Shown here piece after piece: positions 1 to 8,273 of a stretch of DNA of 64,000 nt (positions are counted from its first letter, which is position 1; each line of letters starts with the position of its first letter). Location of the stretch: positions 62,001 through 126,000 of IMG/VR virus record IMGVR_UViG_3300031857_024892; one strand, written 5' to 3'. This DNA comes from a virus. The notes under the pieces were generated by a model that ran no database searches, was not told the DNA's origin, and worked only from the letters and a program-made list of their open reading frames with translations. Both the position numbers and the translations under genes were made by a program.

Positions 1-432
1 GCAGTTCTAACAGGTGTAGACACAGTAGCTGCAGTTGGCAATTTAAACGTCTCAAGCCTCATTGACAATGCAACTGACACAGGCGTCAAGGGTTTCATGT
101 CTCCCGAGAACAACACAATAGTCAGATCATTTGAGCACAACAAGGGTCGCGGCCTCGCAGGCGTCATCAAGCAGCTTTCCTTCAACTGGATCGACTTCAA
201 CTGGGAAACTGACTGGGGTGCCCGCGCCCCAATGGGCACGAAAGTGACGATCTCCTTCGAGTGCATCCACGACCTCCCACCTGGCCTTGATGAGAGCGGT
301 TACATGCGTGCTCCGACCCATAACGTTGGCTCTATCATGAACACAATCGCAGGTGACCCGTATGACGATGGTGGCACGATCTCTCGGGCGAACTTCTCAA
401 GGCAGGGTGCCTCTAGTGTGGTGAAGAAGTAA
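1..432 (+). CDS. Baseplate/tail structural protein, 3' part (5' end outside window)
   Basis: The reading frame is open from base 1, so the ATG at 97 is probably internal and at least 143 residues are present. The visible part has aromatic, beta-rich stretches (FNWIDFNWETDWGARAP) and a C-terminal segment of the sort seen in small myovirus tail or baseplate proteins. It is followed at once by a LysM/gp53-like gene and a large hub-like gene, which supports a baseplate role. I do not recognise the exact family. The stop codon shares one base with the next start (TAATG). Confidence 0.6.
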   Translation, partial: AVLTGVDTVAAVGNLNVSSLIDNATDTGVKGFMSPENNTIVRSFEHNKGRGLAGVIKQLSFNWIDFNWETDWGARAPMGTKVTISFECIHDLPPGLDESGYMRAPTHNVGSIMNTIAGDPYDDGGTISRANFSRQGASSVVKK

Positions 433-728
433 TGGCAAGAAGCAGATACACATTCGTGAGCCGCATCAACAACGGGCAAGGGATCGCCAACTGGCTGGGT
501 GGGGCGACGATCTTCAACGCCGTGCTGTCAGGTGAGCTTGAAGCTGACACAATCGTCCTGACACAGGGGCAGCGACTTGACCACCTCGCAGGTCAGTACT
601 ACGGCAACGGTAGATACTGGTGGATCATCGCAGCAGCAAGTGGAATTGGTTGGTCATTGCAGTGCCCGCCCGGCACCGTTGTTAAGATCCCCAAAAACCT
701 CGACGCAGCGTTGAGCATCGGACGTTAA
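432..728 (+). CDS. LysM-like baseplate protein (gp53-like)
   Basis: 98 aa. The second half (LTQGQRLDHLAGQYYGNGRY, then WWIIAAASG and PPGTVVKIP) follows the LysM-type pattern of phage baseplate wedge proteins: a domain that starts with a duration/position segment, a YYG..RYWW core and a final VKIP strand. T4 gp53 has a LysM-like fold and links wedges; the same role is inferred. It overlaps the upstream structural gene by one base and ends 1 nt before the large hub-like gene. Confidence 0.65.
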   Translation: MARSRYTFVSRINNGQGIANWLGGATIFNAVLSGELEADTIVLTQGQRLDHLAGQYYGNGRYWWIIAAASGIGWSLQCPPGTVVKIPKNLDAALSIGR

Positions 729-729
729 T

Positions 730-3700
730 ATGGGCAAGACTGTCAACCCCTCTCTAAACAACACAAACTTCACGCCAACATCTGAGCTGCAGGTTGCTTA
801 CAAAGAGCTACGTGAGTACCTGACGCTGAGAAGTAACAATGAGCTACTCGAAGACACATCAGCCAGCGCATCTTCATCAAAGACAAGTAACAATCAATCT
901 AATAATACACTTGGAATATCAACAATTCTATCACCCGATGGCGCATTTTTCTCAAAAGATATTCCTGACATTCTAAAGCAGTTAAATCTGCAACCTGCAA
1001 CTGAATTTGGTGCAAAAGACACAGGTGATATTAATGTGTACGGCTCAGTTGATAGTGATTATGGAGAAAATTTATTCCATGCACTTAATATACAACCTGA
1101 TGCCTTTGATCTTAGCAATGAAGTAACAAGACAACAAAAGCTCACAATCGCACTTGATAGATTTAAGCAAATTGAAGAATTAACGAGTAAATCAAGGCCT
1201 TTAGCAACAACGATCCAAGGTTTGCTCGACCAGCTTAGTGTGCTGAGTTCAGATAAATCCGTATCACTTAACGATCCAAGAATTTTGGCGCTAAACGAAA
1301 GAATTGATTCATTGCAGCAAGATTTGAAAAAATTACAGGAACAAACAAGCGCTCTAAAGGCAAAAAAAATTGAATCGTATAGTGACGCCGAAAGATTTTC
1401 AAATCAAAATACACGCTCTGCACTAAATTTAGATACAATTAATTTAGTTTCTCTTTATCGACACGTTGCGCAGTATCTCGACCCCGCTTCAACAGCTTCT
1501 GACTATTGCAACGTCTTCTTTAACGCCATCGACAGCATCAACATGTCGATGTGCGTACCATTTTTTCGGCTCAACATCATCGATCGATTTGCAAAGAAGA
1601 AAGGACGCTACTCAAAGCTGTCACTATCAGCTTTTTTGAAGCAGACAACTAACACAACGGGTGACAAGATCTTTTATGAAGCAGAACCGTTCACGACGAA
1701 CGCATCTGTATCAGTGGCAAAGAAGTTAAGAAGCGGTAAAGTTATCAGTACAGAGGCATTTTTTGCACCCCAGACACTGTTACCCGACCCTACAGAAATC
1801 TTGTCAAATCCTCGTCGACTTGATACATCTGTCCCACTACTGTCTCTTAACAGCTTCAGCATTGGAATTGAGACTGTAGGCATTGCGCTTTTATCAAAGA
1901 AGACAGCAGATCTGTCTATTACACTACACGATCGCTCAAGGCTGTCAGATATTTCACCTCTTGTGTCAGTAGGCAACTTCTCATCTTTGTATTTCGAGAT
2001 CGAATGGGGCTGGACGCATCCTCATGGTGAAGCAAAGTTTGATAATCATGTTGCACGCTACCTCAACTCACTGAGATATCGTGAAGTTTTTTCACCTACG
2101 TCCTACAACATGACAATGGCAGACGGCGGTGCAATGAACATTAATATCCGGCTCATCGGCGGCGGTTCGCTCGATGCAGTTAACGGCTCGATCTTGAACG
2201 GTGGGTTCTTGACAAGAGCATACGCATCCCAGATGCTTGACAAGCTGATTAAAACAGAAATCGCCGAAGAAGACGGTGAGCAAGCAGCTGCAGAAGAGAT
2301 TAGAACTGTGACCAAAGTTCTAGTTGACAAATCTAGAACTGCAGACATGGTCGATGGATCTTTTGTGAAATCTTTGTGGGCGTATGTCGAAGGTGATGAT
2401 AGGTCTGCCCCAGCGCGAGCTAAGCTTATCACCAATCTGCAATCTATTTTAGATCAAAGTGATTACTATAGAAATAGTGAGATATTTGATTTAATTAGAA
2501 AAAAAATACCAGTTCCTAGCTATCCACCGTCTGCTGAAAGATTTAAGAGATTAAAAAGTAAATATAGCACGCAAGTTGTCGAACAAGATTTCACGTCAGT
2601 GGCCAGTTATCTTGCTCTTTTGGTTGGCATGCCGCTTGCATCGACAGGCCTCTACTCAGAAGTGCAAATACACACTTTTAAATTTAATGCTGAGGCAGGT
2701 GCGATGGCGGGGTGCCAGATCTCTGACGCACCTATACGAGTTGCTGATGTTTTAAAGCATCCAGATCAAGAGAACTCGCTTGCACAGAACACTAGCATCT
2801 CAAATGCGCTATCTCTTCTTGCCAACTATCTCAGCAATCCTAAACAACCGTTATATGAAATTTCATCAGACACGCAGTATTCACAGATAAAAGTTGACGA
2901 CACGCGGCGTGAGATGGGTGATCCTGCTGCTGCTCCCGACAAAAATGCCCAAGAAAAAGCGGATGTTTTTGAGAAGCCCGACAGCTTCACGACACCTAAC
3001 ATTAGATACATCATCAGAAGCATTCCTGCCAAAGAGTATACGAATGAGAGCAAGAAGACAATCGCCGATTACGTTGTTAATCCTGAGAAGCTAATTGCGC
3101 AAGTCATCATCTACGATGCAAATTCTTCTCCAAACTATGACAAGATCATCGGAGCTTATAGCTATGGCAAACTTTCAGGAAAAGATGGTAAAACAATCAA
3201 ACCTGACTTCGCCAAGGATGTCTTCAAGCGCGCTTTTCCAAGCATTGTCTACGGCGCCACAAATTCAATGTTGAAGTCAGTCAACGTCTCAACTGACATT
3301 AACAACGTAATCTCTCAACAGAACATCCTTGACATAGGAAAGGACATTTATCTAGGGCGCAGTAAGTCAGATGCGTCAACAGATGTGAGCGAGATCGCTC
3401 TCTTCCCGGGTTCTGTGACTGTATCAATGATTGGGCTGCCTATCATCGAACGTGGGCAGGAAGTCTACCTCGACTTGGGCACTGGGACAACTCTCGACGC
3501 CCTCTACTACGTTACGTCAGTCAAGCACGAATTCCGACCAGGAGAGTTCACTACTAACCTCACACTGACTTACAAGGGACAAGGCTCAGTGATGAGTTTG
3601 GATACAATGCTCAAGCAGTTTAATGACACGCTGACACAAGCAGAGAAAGCACCCGAAGCTGCTAAATCTGAGACATCGGCGCCTGTAGATCCTAGGAAAG

Positions 3701-3762
3701 ACGCCAAGGGCTCAGCAGAAGCAAGAGCAGTGCTAAGAGCAGAAGCACTGTCGGGTTTATAA
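730..3762 (+). CDS. Large baseplate/hub-like virion protein
   Basis: 1010 aa. The N-terminal ~230 residues are polar and partly coiled-coil (around residues 185-215). The C-terminal ~110 residues have a pattern seen in tail hub/gp27-like domains: a strand run ending in RGQEVYLDLGTGTTLDALYY, then a VTSVKHEF..GEFTTNLTLTYKG segment, followed by a Ser/Ala/Lys tail. Position after two baseplate-type genes supports a hub or spike-associated role, but the central 600 residues are unrecognised. Codon use is more A/T-rich than in the enzyme genes nearby, as in the other very large unknown genes of the window. The start codon lies 1 nt after the previous stop. Confidence 0.5.
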   Translation: MGKTVNPSLNNTNFTPTSELQVAYKELREYLTLRSNNELLEDTSASASSSKTSNNQSNNTLGISTILSPDGAFFSKDIPDILKQLNLQPATEFGAKDTGDINVYGSVDSDYGENLFHALNIQPDAFDLSNEVTRQQKLTIALDRFKQIEELTSKSRPLATTIQGLLDQLSVLSSDKSVSLNDPRILALNERIDSLQQDLKKLQEQTSALKAKKIESYSDAERFSNQNTRSALNLDTINLVSLYRHVAQYLDPASTASDYCNVFFNAIDSINMSMCVPFFRLNIIDRFAKKKGRYSKLSLSAFLKQTTNTTGDKIFYEAEPFTTNASVSVAKKLRSGKVISTEAFFAPQTLLPDPTEILSNPRRLDTSVPLLSLNSFSIGIETVGIALLSKKTADLSITLHDRSRLSDISPLVSVGNFSSLYFEIEWGWTHPHGEAKFDNHVARYLNSLRYREVFSPTSYNMTMADGGAMNINIRLIGGGSLDAVNGSILNGGFLTRAYASQMLDKLIKTEIAEEDGEQAAAEEIRTVTKVLVDKSRTADMVDGSFVKSLWAYVEGDDRSAPARAKLITNLQSILDQSDYYRNSEIFDLIRKKIPVPSYPPSAERFKRLKSKYSTQVVEQDFTSVASYLALLVGMPLASTGLYSEVQIHTFKFNAEAGAMAGCQISDAPIRVADVLKHPDQENSLAQNTSISNALSLLANYLSNPKQPLYEISSDTQYSQIKVDDTRREMGDPAAAPDKNAQEKADVFEKPDSFTTPNIRYIIRSIPAKEYTNESKKTIADYVVNPEKLIAQVIIYDANSSPNYDKIIGAYSYGKLSGKDGKTIKPDFAKDVFKRAFPSIVYGATNSMLKSVNVSTDINNVISQQNILDIGKDIYLGRSKSDASTDVSEIALFPGSVTVSMIGLPIIERGQEVYLDLGTGTTLDALYYVTSVKHEFRPGEFTTNLTLTYKGQGSVMSLDTMLKQFNDTLTQAEKAPEAAKSETSAPVDPRKDAKGSAEARAVLRAEALSGL

Positions 3763-3790
3763 AATCTTAAGAATTTGTGTATCTTTATGT

Positions 3791-4966
3791 ATGAGTTCAA
3801 GTATCATCATAAGCAAAGATGCTGTAGGAACTACGTCTAACTTTGGCATTAAACCAGACGGGACATTTTTCCTAACAGATAACATTGAAGTTAATTCATG
3901 GTGCTGGACTTTATTAAATGCACACAATAACTTAAGGTATATTTCACTTGCAACTAGCGTGCAGGTTACATCGGCGCCCCCGCTAGGTCACGCAAATTCC
4001 TGGAATGTTATAGGAAGTGTCCCTCCCTGGGCACAGGCGCTTCCTCCCCACGTCTTTAAGAAATGGCTCCAGAAGTTCTCTGCTGATCTCCTAGCACTTC
4101 GAGACAGGTGGGCTGACAGTTACTATGGCCGTGACTATCAAGTTCAACAGAGGCTTCTGCAGAGATTGCAGCAACCTCACGTCGACATTAATGTCATCAA
4201 GCAGATCGATGACGATCGCGTGACCTCATTTAAGCCTGCTGAGGGCGAGCTAGCACCCCGATCCACATATGACATCTGGTCATCAGTTACAGGTCGCATG
4301 TCGATTTGTGAGGGACCCAACATCCTCACACTTGACAAGCAGTACCGCAAGATCTTCAAGAGTCGCTATGCGGGTGGCAAGATCCTCCAGATCGACTTTA
4401 CGTCACTTGAACCCTGTGTCTGTCTGGCAATGCAGGGTAAGAAGTTCGACGGAGATGCTTATGCATGGGCATCTGATCAGGTTGAAGTGCAGGTCCCACG
4501 TGAAGTGCTCAAGACGGCGATTATGTCTGCGCTGTATGGCATGACGCCTTCCAACTTTGCGAAGAAGTTTGCCGACATCCCGCATGCCAACGATCTTCTC
4601 TTCCAGGTACGCGATGCCTTCGGTGTTGATGCTCTGACCAAGCGTCTACGTGAGCAGTTTGATGCTGAGGGGCACATCACGAATCATTTCGGTCGGATCA
4701 TCAAGTGTGAGAAGAAGTCACCCTTCGTCGCGTATGATGTGCAGTCAACTGCGGTGGATGTCGTCTGCCAAGGTTTCACGCACCTGCTTGATGAGCTTGA
4801 ACGCGACAAGATCCAGATGACACCGCTCTACCTCATCCACGACGCGCTCATGGTTGATCTGACACCTGAAGCAGCGCAGCACCTCGAGGACCGCGTCAAG
4901 GATGGGATCCTCATTCCCACACTCGATTGTAAAATGCCCCTCAAGTTGAAGACAATAGACGCATGA
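3791..4966 (+). CDS. Family A DNA polymerase, polymerase domain only
   Basis: 391 aa, about the size of the Klenow polymerase domain without either exonuclease. A TGRMSICEGPNILTLDK segment precedes motif A (D202FTSLE207). The O-helix, motif B, reads R237 to G250 with K241 and Y249-G250 correctly spaced. Motif C is I-H-D351-A. Two key positions differ from Pol I: the O-helix Phe762 equivalent is Met245, and the motif C Glu883 equivalent is Ala352; both catalytic Asp residues are kept. The 5' nuclease function is on separate genes (8266, 42487). A full polymerase III alpha gene also exists at 26871, so this enzyme may serve priming gaps, repair or translesion synthesis. No clear Shine-Dalgarno was seen before the ATG. 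Confidence 0.9.
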   Translation: MSSSIIISKDAVGTTSNFGIKPDGTFFLTDNIEVNSWCWTLLNAHNNLRYISLATSVQVTSAPPLGHANSWNVIGSVPPWAQALPPHVFKKWLQKFSADLLALRDRWADSYYGRDYQVQQRLLQRLQQPHVDINVIKQIDDDRVTSFKPAEGELAPRSTYDIWSSVTGRMSICEGPNILTLDKQYRKIFKSRYAGGKILQIDFTSLEPCVCLAMQGKKFDGDAYAWASDQVEVQVPREVLKTAIMSALYGMTPSNFAKKFADIPHANDLLFQVRDAFGVDALTKRLREQFDAEGHITNHFGRIIKCEKKSPFVAYDVQSTAVDVVCQGFTHLLDELERDKIQMTPLYLIHDALMVDLTPEAAQHLEDRVKDGILIPTLDCKMPLKLKTIDA

Positions 4967-5550
4967 GCACCGACAATCTCGAAAGTAACTACAATGTCTT
5001 CCGCAAGCTGACGCAGAAGTGCGGCAGTAGATCAGATGCACTTCTTAAACTGGTCGACGACCTTGGAGAGCGTCTTGTCGTCTGTCCTGGGCACGATCGC
5101 AGGGAGAAGTCAACAGCAAAGCCGGGCGGGCTCATCGAGCACAGCCTCAATGTCGTCAAGACGATGCGAGCGCTGGAGAGCTCATCAACATTCGGCGTCG
5201 ATCCTGAGAGCATGTTGATTGTCGGGCTGTTCCATGACATCGGTCGTGTGGGCGACATGACGTCAGACTACTATCTCACACAGACGTCAGACTGGCACCG
5301 TAACAAGGCAGGCATCCTCTACGTCTATAACCCTGAACTGCCCAAGATGCCCCACAGTCATCGATCACTCGCACTGCTGCAATCAGCAGGAGTGGCCCTA
5401 ACAACAGACGAGTGGATTGCAATCTCAACAGCTCAGGGCCCAGCGCTTGACGAGAATAAGTTCTACAATGGCGGAGAGACACCGCTCACGATGCTCACAC
5501 AGACAGCAGTTCGGATAATCTCGCAGAAGGAAAAGGTGGGAGATAGTTAG
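4963..5550 (+). CDS. HD-domain phosphohydrolase
   Basis: 195 aa, overlapping the polymerase gene by 4 nt (ATGA). HD-superfamily signature: GGLIEHSLNVV (H60), then GLFHDIGRVGD (H91-D92) and a later MPHSHRS histidine. These build the usual divalent-metal site. HD proteins of this size act on nucleotides or nucleic acids. Coupling to the polymerase gene suggests a role in dNTP or DNA metabolism, but the substrate cannot be read from sequence. Confidence 0.75.
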   Translation: MSTDNLESNYNVFRKLTQKCGSRSDALLKLVDDLGERLVVCPGHDRREKSTAKPGGLIEHSLNVVKTMRALESSSTFGVDPESMLIVGLFHDIGRVGDMTSDYYLTQTSDWHRNKAGILYVYNPELPKMPHSHRSLALLQSAGVALTTDEWIAISTAQGPALDENKFYNGGETPLTMLTQTAVRIISQKEKVGDS

Positions 5551-5554
5551 TAGT

Positions 5555-6100
5555 GTGAGTAAGACGCAAGAGCCCAAATCAGGTTGGTATTCCGGTCGCA
5601 CAACGGGTGTCCCCGTAGCTGGTGCTATCGGAGGCGGGGACGACTTCGCGCAGAGAATAGCCAAGCCATATATACCAGGGCGTCCCTCACAGGGTGGTAT
5701 GAGCACAAGTGCTGATACCACCTTTTCGATTTCGATGGGAAACACCGTACCAGATCCGCAGGACGATGGATTGGACGGGCTCAACATCGACAGCATCAAC
5801 ACCAGCAAGCTGGCAGGACCACGGAGGCTTCCACGGTGGTTTAAGTTGAAAAAGAAGCAGTACTTCCAGCGTCCGCTCAGCGAGATGATCACGGATGACA
5901 TCGACCTCGAGAAGCACGAGGAGCTCGAGGCAGACCTGGAAGAGATCTCAGGGGTCGGCGCGATCGCGGGATACGTCGAGCCACTCCACGGCCCGGGTGG
6001 GCCTGCACAAAGCCGCCGCAAGTTCTACGACAGGATGGCGAAGCCCTATGGCGCAAAATATTTGCAGGACCCACTGAAAACAGCAAAAGGTAGGCCATAA
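5555..6100 (+). CDS. Hypothetical protein
   Basis: 181 aa from a GTG start just after the HD gene; a GGGAGA lies upstream but rather far from the start. Gly/Pro-rich N-terminal half, a basic patch (RWFKLKKKQYF) near residue 95, then an acidic helix. No recognisable family. The low-complexity N-terminus and basic centre would fit a small virion or DNA-associated protein; that is speculation. Confidence 0.55.
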   Translation: MSKTQEPKSGWYSGRTTGVPVAGAIGGGDDFAQRIAKPYIPGRPSQGGMSTSADTTFSISMGNTVPDPQDDGLDGLNIDSINTSKLAGPRRLPRWFKLKKKQYFQRPLSEMITDDIDLEKHEELEADLEEISGVGAIAGYVEPLHGPGGPAQSRRKFYDRMAKPYGAKYLQDPLKTAKGRP

Positions 6101-6109
6101 TTATAAAAT

Positions 6110-6140
6110 GAAGCGTGGGTTCGTACGATACCTTCGCTTC
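6110..6140 (+). promoter_or_regulatory. Hairpin in the SSB leader, possible translational operator
   Basis: Arms GAAGCG (6110-6115) and CGCTTC (6135-6140) pair, with inner GGT/ACC pairing around the palindrome TCGTACGA. It is followed by a ~70-nt A/T-rich, apparently unstructured leader up to the SSB start. T4 gene 32 mRNA carries a structured element followed by an unstructured A/U-rich leader used for autoregulation; the resemblance is structural only. Confidence 0.35.
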
Positions 6141-6211
6141 CCTTCTACGAAAAAGAACTCTCTTTCTTTTAGAAGTTAAGCATTAACCATTAAACGTTAG
6201 GACATCACAAC

Positions 6212-7042
6212 ATGGGTATCAACTTCGACGCACTGCGTAAGCGTCTCGACAATCTGTCTGGCAATAACAAGAAGAGCAACGCCTCCTGGAAGCCCAAGGA
6301 GGGTGAGGAGTACACGGTTCGCCTCCTCTCTTTCCCAAACAACGAGGGCCAGCCCTTCAAGGAGCTCTGGTTCTACTACAACATCGGCAACAACCCAGGC
6401 CTCCTCGCGCCCTACCAGTACGGCAAGCAGGATCCCATCCAAGATCTGATCAACAAGCTTCGCGATGAGGGGACGAAGGAGAGCTACGAGCTTGCAAAGA
6501 AGCTCTACCCGAAGATGCGTTGCTACGCTCCCGTCGTCGTTCGCGGCGAGGAGGAGAAGGGTGTGCAGATCTGGGCGTTCGGCAAGCAGGTCTACCAGTC
6601 GCTCCTCGGCATCATGCTCGACGAGGACTACGGTGACATCACTGATCCAGAGACCGGTCGCGACGTAAAGGTGAAGTGCTTCAAGCCACCCGGTAAGAAG
6701 TACTCTGAGACCGAGGTCATGCCTCGCGGTAAGTCTTCAAACCTCACCACCAACGCAGCAACTGCCAAGCAGTGGCTTAGCAACATCCCCGATGTGGGCT
6801 CGATGTTCGAGCTCAAGTCCAGCGACGAGCTCACGAAGATCGTCAACGACTGGATCAACGGTGGCATGCAGGATGGTGATGGCACCCCTCGCGGCGGTCC
6901 AGCAGCGACCGATGACGATGACACTCCTGCAGCAACCCAGAAGACGTCTGCTGTCCAGAACACTACGACCTCGACGACCAAGAAGACGGGAGGCAACTAC
7001 TCCTCGATCGACGACGCCTTCGAAGATCTAATGGGCAACTGA
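6212..7042 (+). CDS. Single-stranded DNA-binding protein, T4 gp32-like
   Basis: 276 aa. The N-terminus is a short basic/hydrophobic segment (FDALRKRLDNLSGNNKK), typical of the cooperativity domain. The core opens with WKPKEGEEYTVRLLSFP, as in gp32-type SSBs. A Ser/Thr/Asp-rich linker from about residue 220 leads to an acidic tip (SIDDAFEDLMGN), the usual docking site for replication partners. The Cys/His zinc set of T4 gp32 is not evident; only two cysteines are present. It sits between the polymerase/HD genes and recA, as expected for a replication-recombination operon. The 111-nt upstream leader is unusually long for this window and may carry regulation. Confidence 0.88.
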   Translation: MGINFDALRKRLDNLSGNNKKSNASWKPKEGEEYTVRLLSFPNNEGQPFKELWFYYNIGNNPGLLAPYQYGKQDPIQDLINKLRDEGTKESYELAKKLYPKMRCYAPVVVRGEEEKGVQIWAFGKQVYQSLLGIMLDEDYGDITDPETGRDVKVKCFKPPGKKYSETEVMPRGKSSNLTTNAATAKQWLSNIPDVGSMFELKSSDELTKIVNDWINGGMQDGDGTPRGGPAATDDDDTPAATQKTSAVQNTTTSTTKKTGGNYSSIDDAFEDLMGN

Positions 7043-7061
7043 CCTAACTAGGTCATCTGAG

Positions 7062-7094
7062 CAGGACGTGAGTTGTAATCTGGCTCACGTCCTG
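7062..7094 (+). terminator. Hairpin between ssb and recA
   Basis: 11-bp perfect stem (CAGGACGTGAG / CTCACGTCCTG) with an 11-nt loop, followed by TTATAGTATTTG, which is U-rich only in part. Could attenuate read-through from ssb. It overlaps the promoter-like sequence at 7073-7101. Confidence 0.5.
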
Positions 7095-7101
7095 TTATAG
7101 T
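7073..7101 (+). promoter_or_regulatory. Sigma70-like promoter candidate for recA
   Basis: TTGTAA (7073-7078), a 17-nt spacer and TATAGT (7096-7101) with an extended -10 TG one base upstream. It would start transcription just before the recA ribosome-binding site (AGAGGA). The elements lie inside the hairpin at 7062-7094. Confidence 0.45.
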
Positions 7102-7118
7102 ATTTGTAGAGGACAAAA

Positions 7119-8273
7119 ATGGCAAGACAAGCAAAAGAACGCAGGAGTGATGACGGTGCAAGCGGTGATTTTACTGCTGAGCTGATCACATCACTCAATA
7201 AAGAGAACGGCTCGCGCATCGCTTACAACCTGGCGGAGGATGAGTCGCCCACCCATGTCAAGCGGTGGGTCTCGACAGGATCAACGCTGCTCGACTACAT
7301 TGTTGCAAATCGACGTAGCGGTGGCCTCCCAGAAGGTCGTATCGTTGAGATCTTTGGCCCGCCGTCGATCGGCAAGAGCCACATTGCAACCCAGATCGCT
7401 CGCTCAACCCAGCAGATGGGTGGCATCTGCGTCTACATTGACACGGAGAATGCAACATCGGTCGAGAACCTCCAGGCGCTGGGCGTGGATGTCACACGTC
7501 GATTTGTCTACGTTGACACGCACTGCACTGAAGAGGTGTTTGACGTCGCCGAGAAGACGATCTTGAAGGCGAAGGCGATGCAGCGTGATGTCCCGATCAC
7601 CATCATCTGGGACAGTGTTGCAGCGTCGTCACCGAAGGCAGAGCTGTTGGGTGACTATGACAAGGACAGCATCGGTCTGCAGGCTCGAGCGATCTCAAAG
7701 GGCATGCGTAAGATCACAGGCGTCATCGGTGACCAGAGCGTGCTGATGGTCTGTCTTAATCAGACACGCACAAAGATCGGCGTCATGCATGGCGATCCTA
7801 CAACTGTCCCAGGCGGCATGGCAATTCCATTCCACGCATCAGTTCGTCTCAAGCTAGGCGCGGGGCAGCAGATCCAGAACAAGAACGGTGATGTTGTCGG
7901 TATCCACGTTTCAGCCAAGACAGTGAAGAACAAGGTGTCACCACCCTTCAGGACAGCAAACTTCCAGATCCACTTCGGCAAGGGTATCATTGAGCACGAG
8001 GAGATCTTTGATGAGCTCCGTGATGCTGGTGAACGTCAAGTCGGCAAGCATATCATCTGTGTGTCTGGTGATGGTGCATGGAAGGTCTTCACGGTAACCG
8101 ACGTCGAGAGAGGCGTCACAGTCATCGAGAAGAAGTTCCACAAGGCAGAGTTCGGCGAGCTACTCAGTCACCCGGAATATAAGACTTTCCTCGATGATCT
8201 GATCGAGGCGGTGATGGTGCGTACACGCAACGACTCAGACTTGACTGACGCGGCTGCTGAGGACAATGAGTGA
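7119..8273 (+). CDS. RecA/UvsX-family recombinase
   Basis: 384 aa. RecA core with Walker A GPPSIGKS (residues 80-87), Walker B-type TIIWDSVAA, the NQTRTKIGVM segment that matches the RecA L1 entry, and VPGGMAIPFHASVRL corresponding to the L2-following region. It forms ATP-dependent filaments on ssDNA and drives strand exchange, with the gp32-like SSB made from the gene just upstream. The acidic C-terminal tail (DAAAEDNE) is like that of bacterial RecA. Start ATG is preceded by AGAGGA; the end overlaps the exonuclease gene by 8 nt. Confidence 0.95.
   Translation: MARQAKERRSDDGASGDFTAELITSLNKENGSRIAYNLAEDESPTHVKRWVSTGSTLLDYIVANRRSGGLPEGRIVEIFGPPSIGKSHIATQIARSTQQMGGICVYIDTENATSVENLQALGVDVTRRFVYVDTHCTEEVFDVAEKTILKAKAMQRDVPITIIWDSVAASSPKAELLGDYDKDSIGLQARAISKGMRKITGVIGDQSVLMVCLNQTRTKIGVMHGDPTTVPGGMAIPFHASVRLKLGAGQQIQNKNGDVVGIHVSAKTVKNKVSPPFRTANFQIHFGKGIIEHEEIFDELRDAGERQVGKHIICVSGDGAWKVFTVTDVERGVTVIEKKFHKAEFGELLSHPEYKTFLDDLIEAVMVRTRNDSDLTDAAAEDNE

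Noticed and set aside
97-432. ATG at 97 as the start of the first gene
   Set aside because: The frame is open back to base 1, with protein-like codon use, so the gene begins outside the window.
730-3762. Tape-measure protein
   Set aside because: Not uniformly helical and its C-terminus has hub-like beta segments, unlike tape-measure proteins.
5425-6021. Long minus-strand open frames (also at 11403, 11988, 25752, 39439 and others)
   Set aside because: All are complementary to well-supported + strand genes, contain no recognisable domains and have no ribosome-binding sites; every supported gene is on the + strand.
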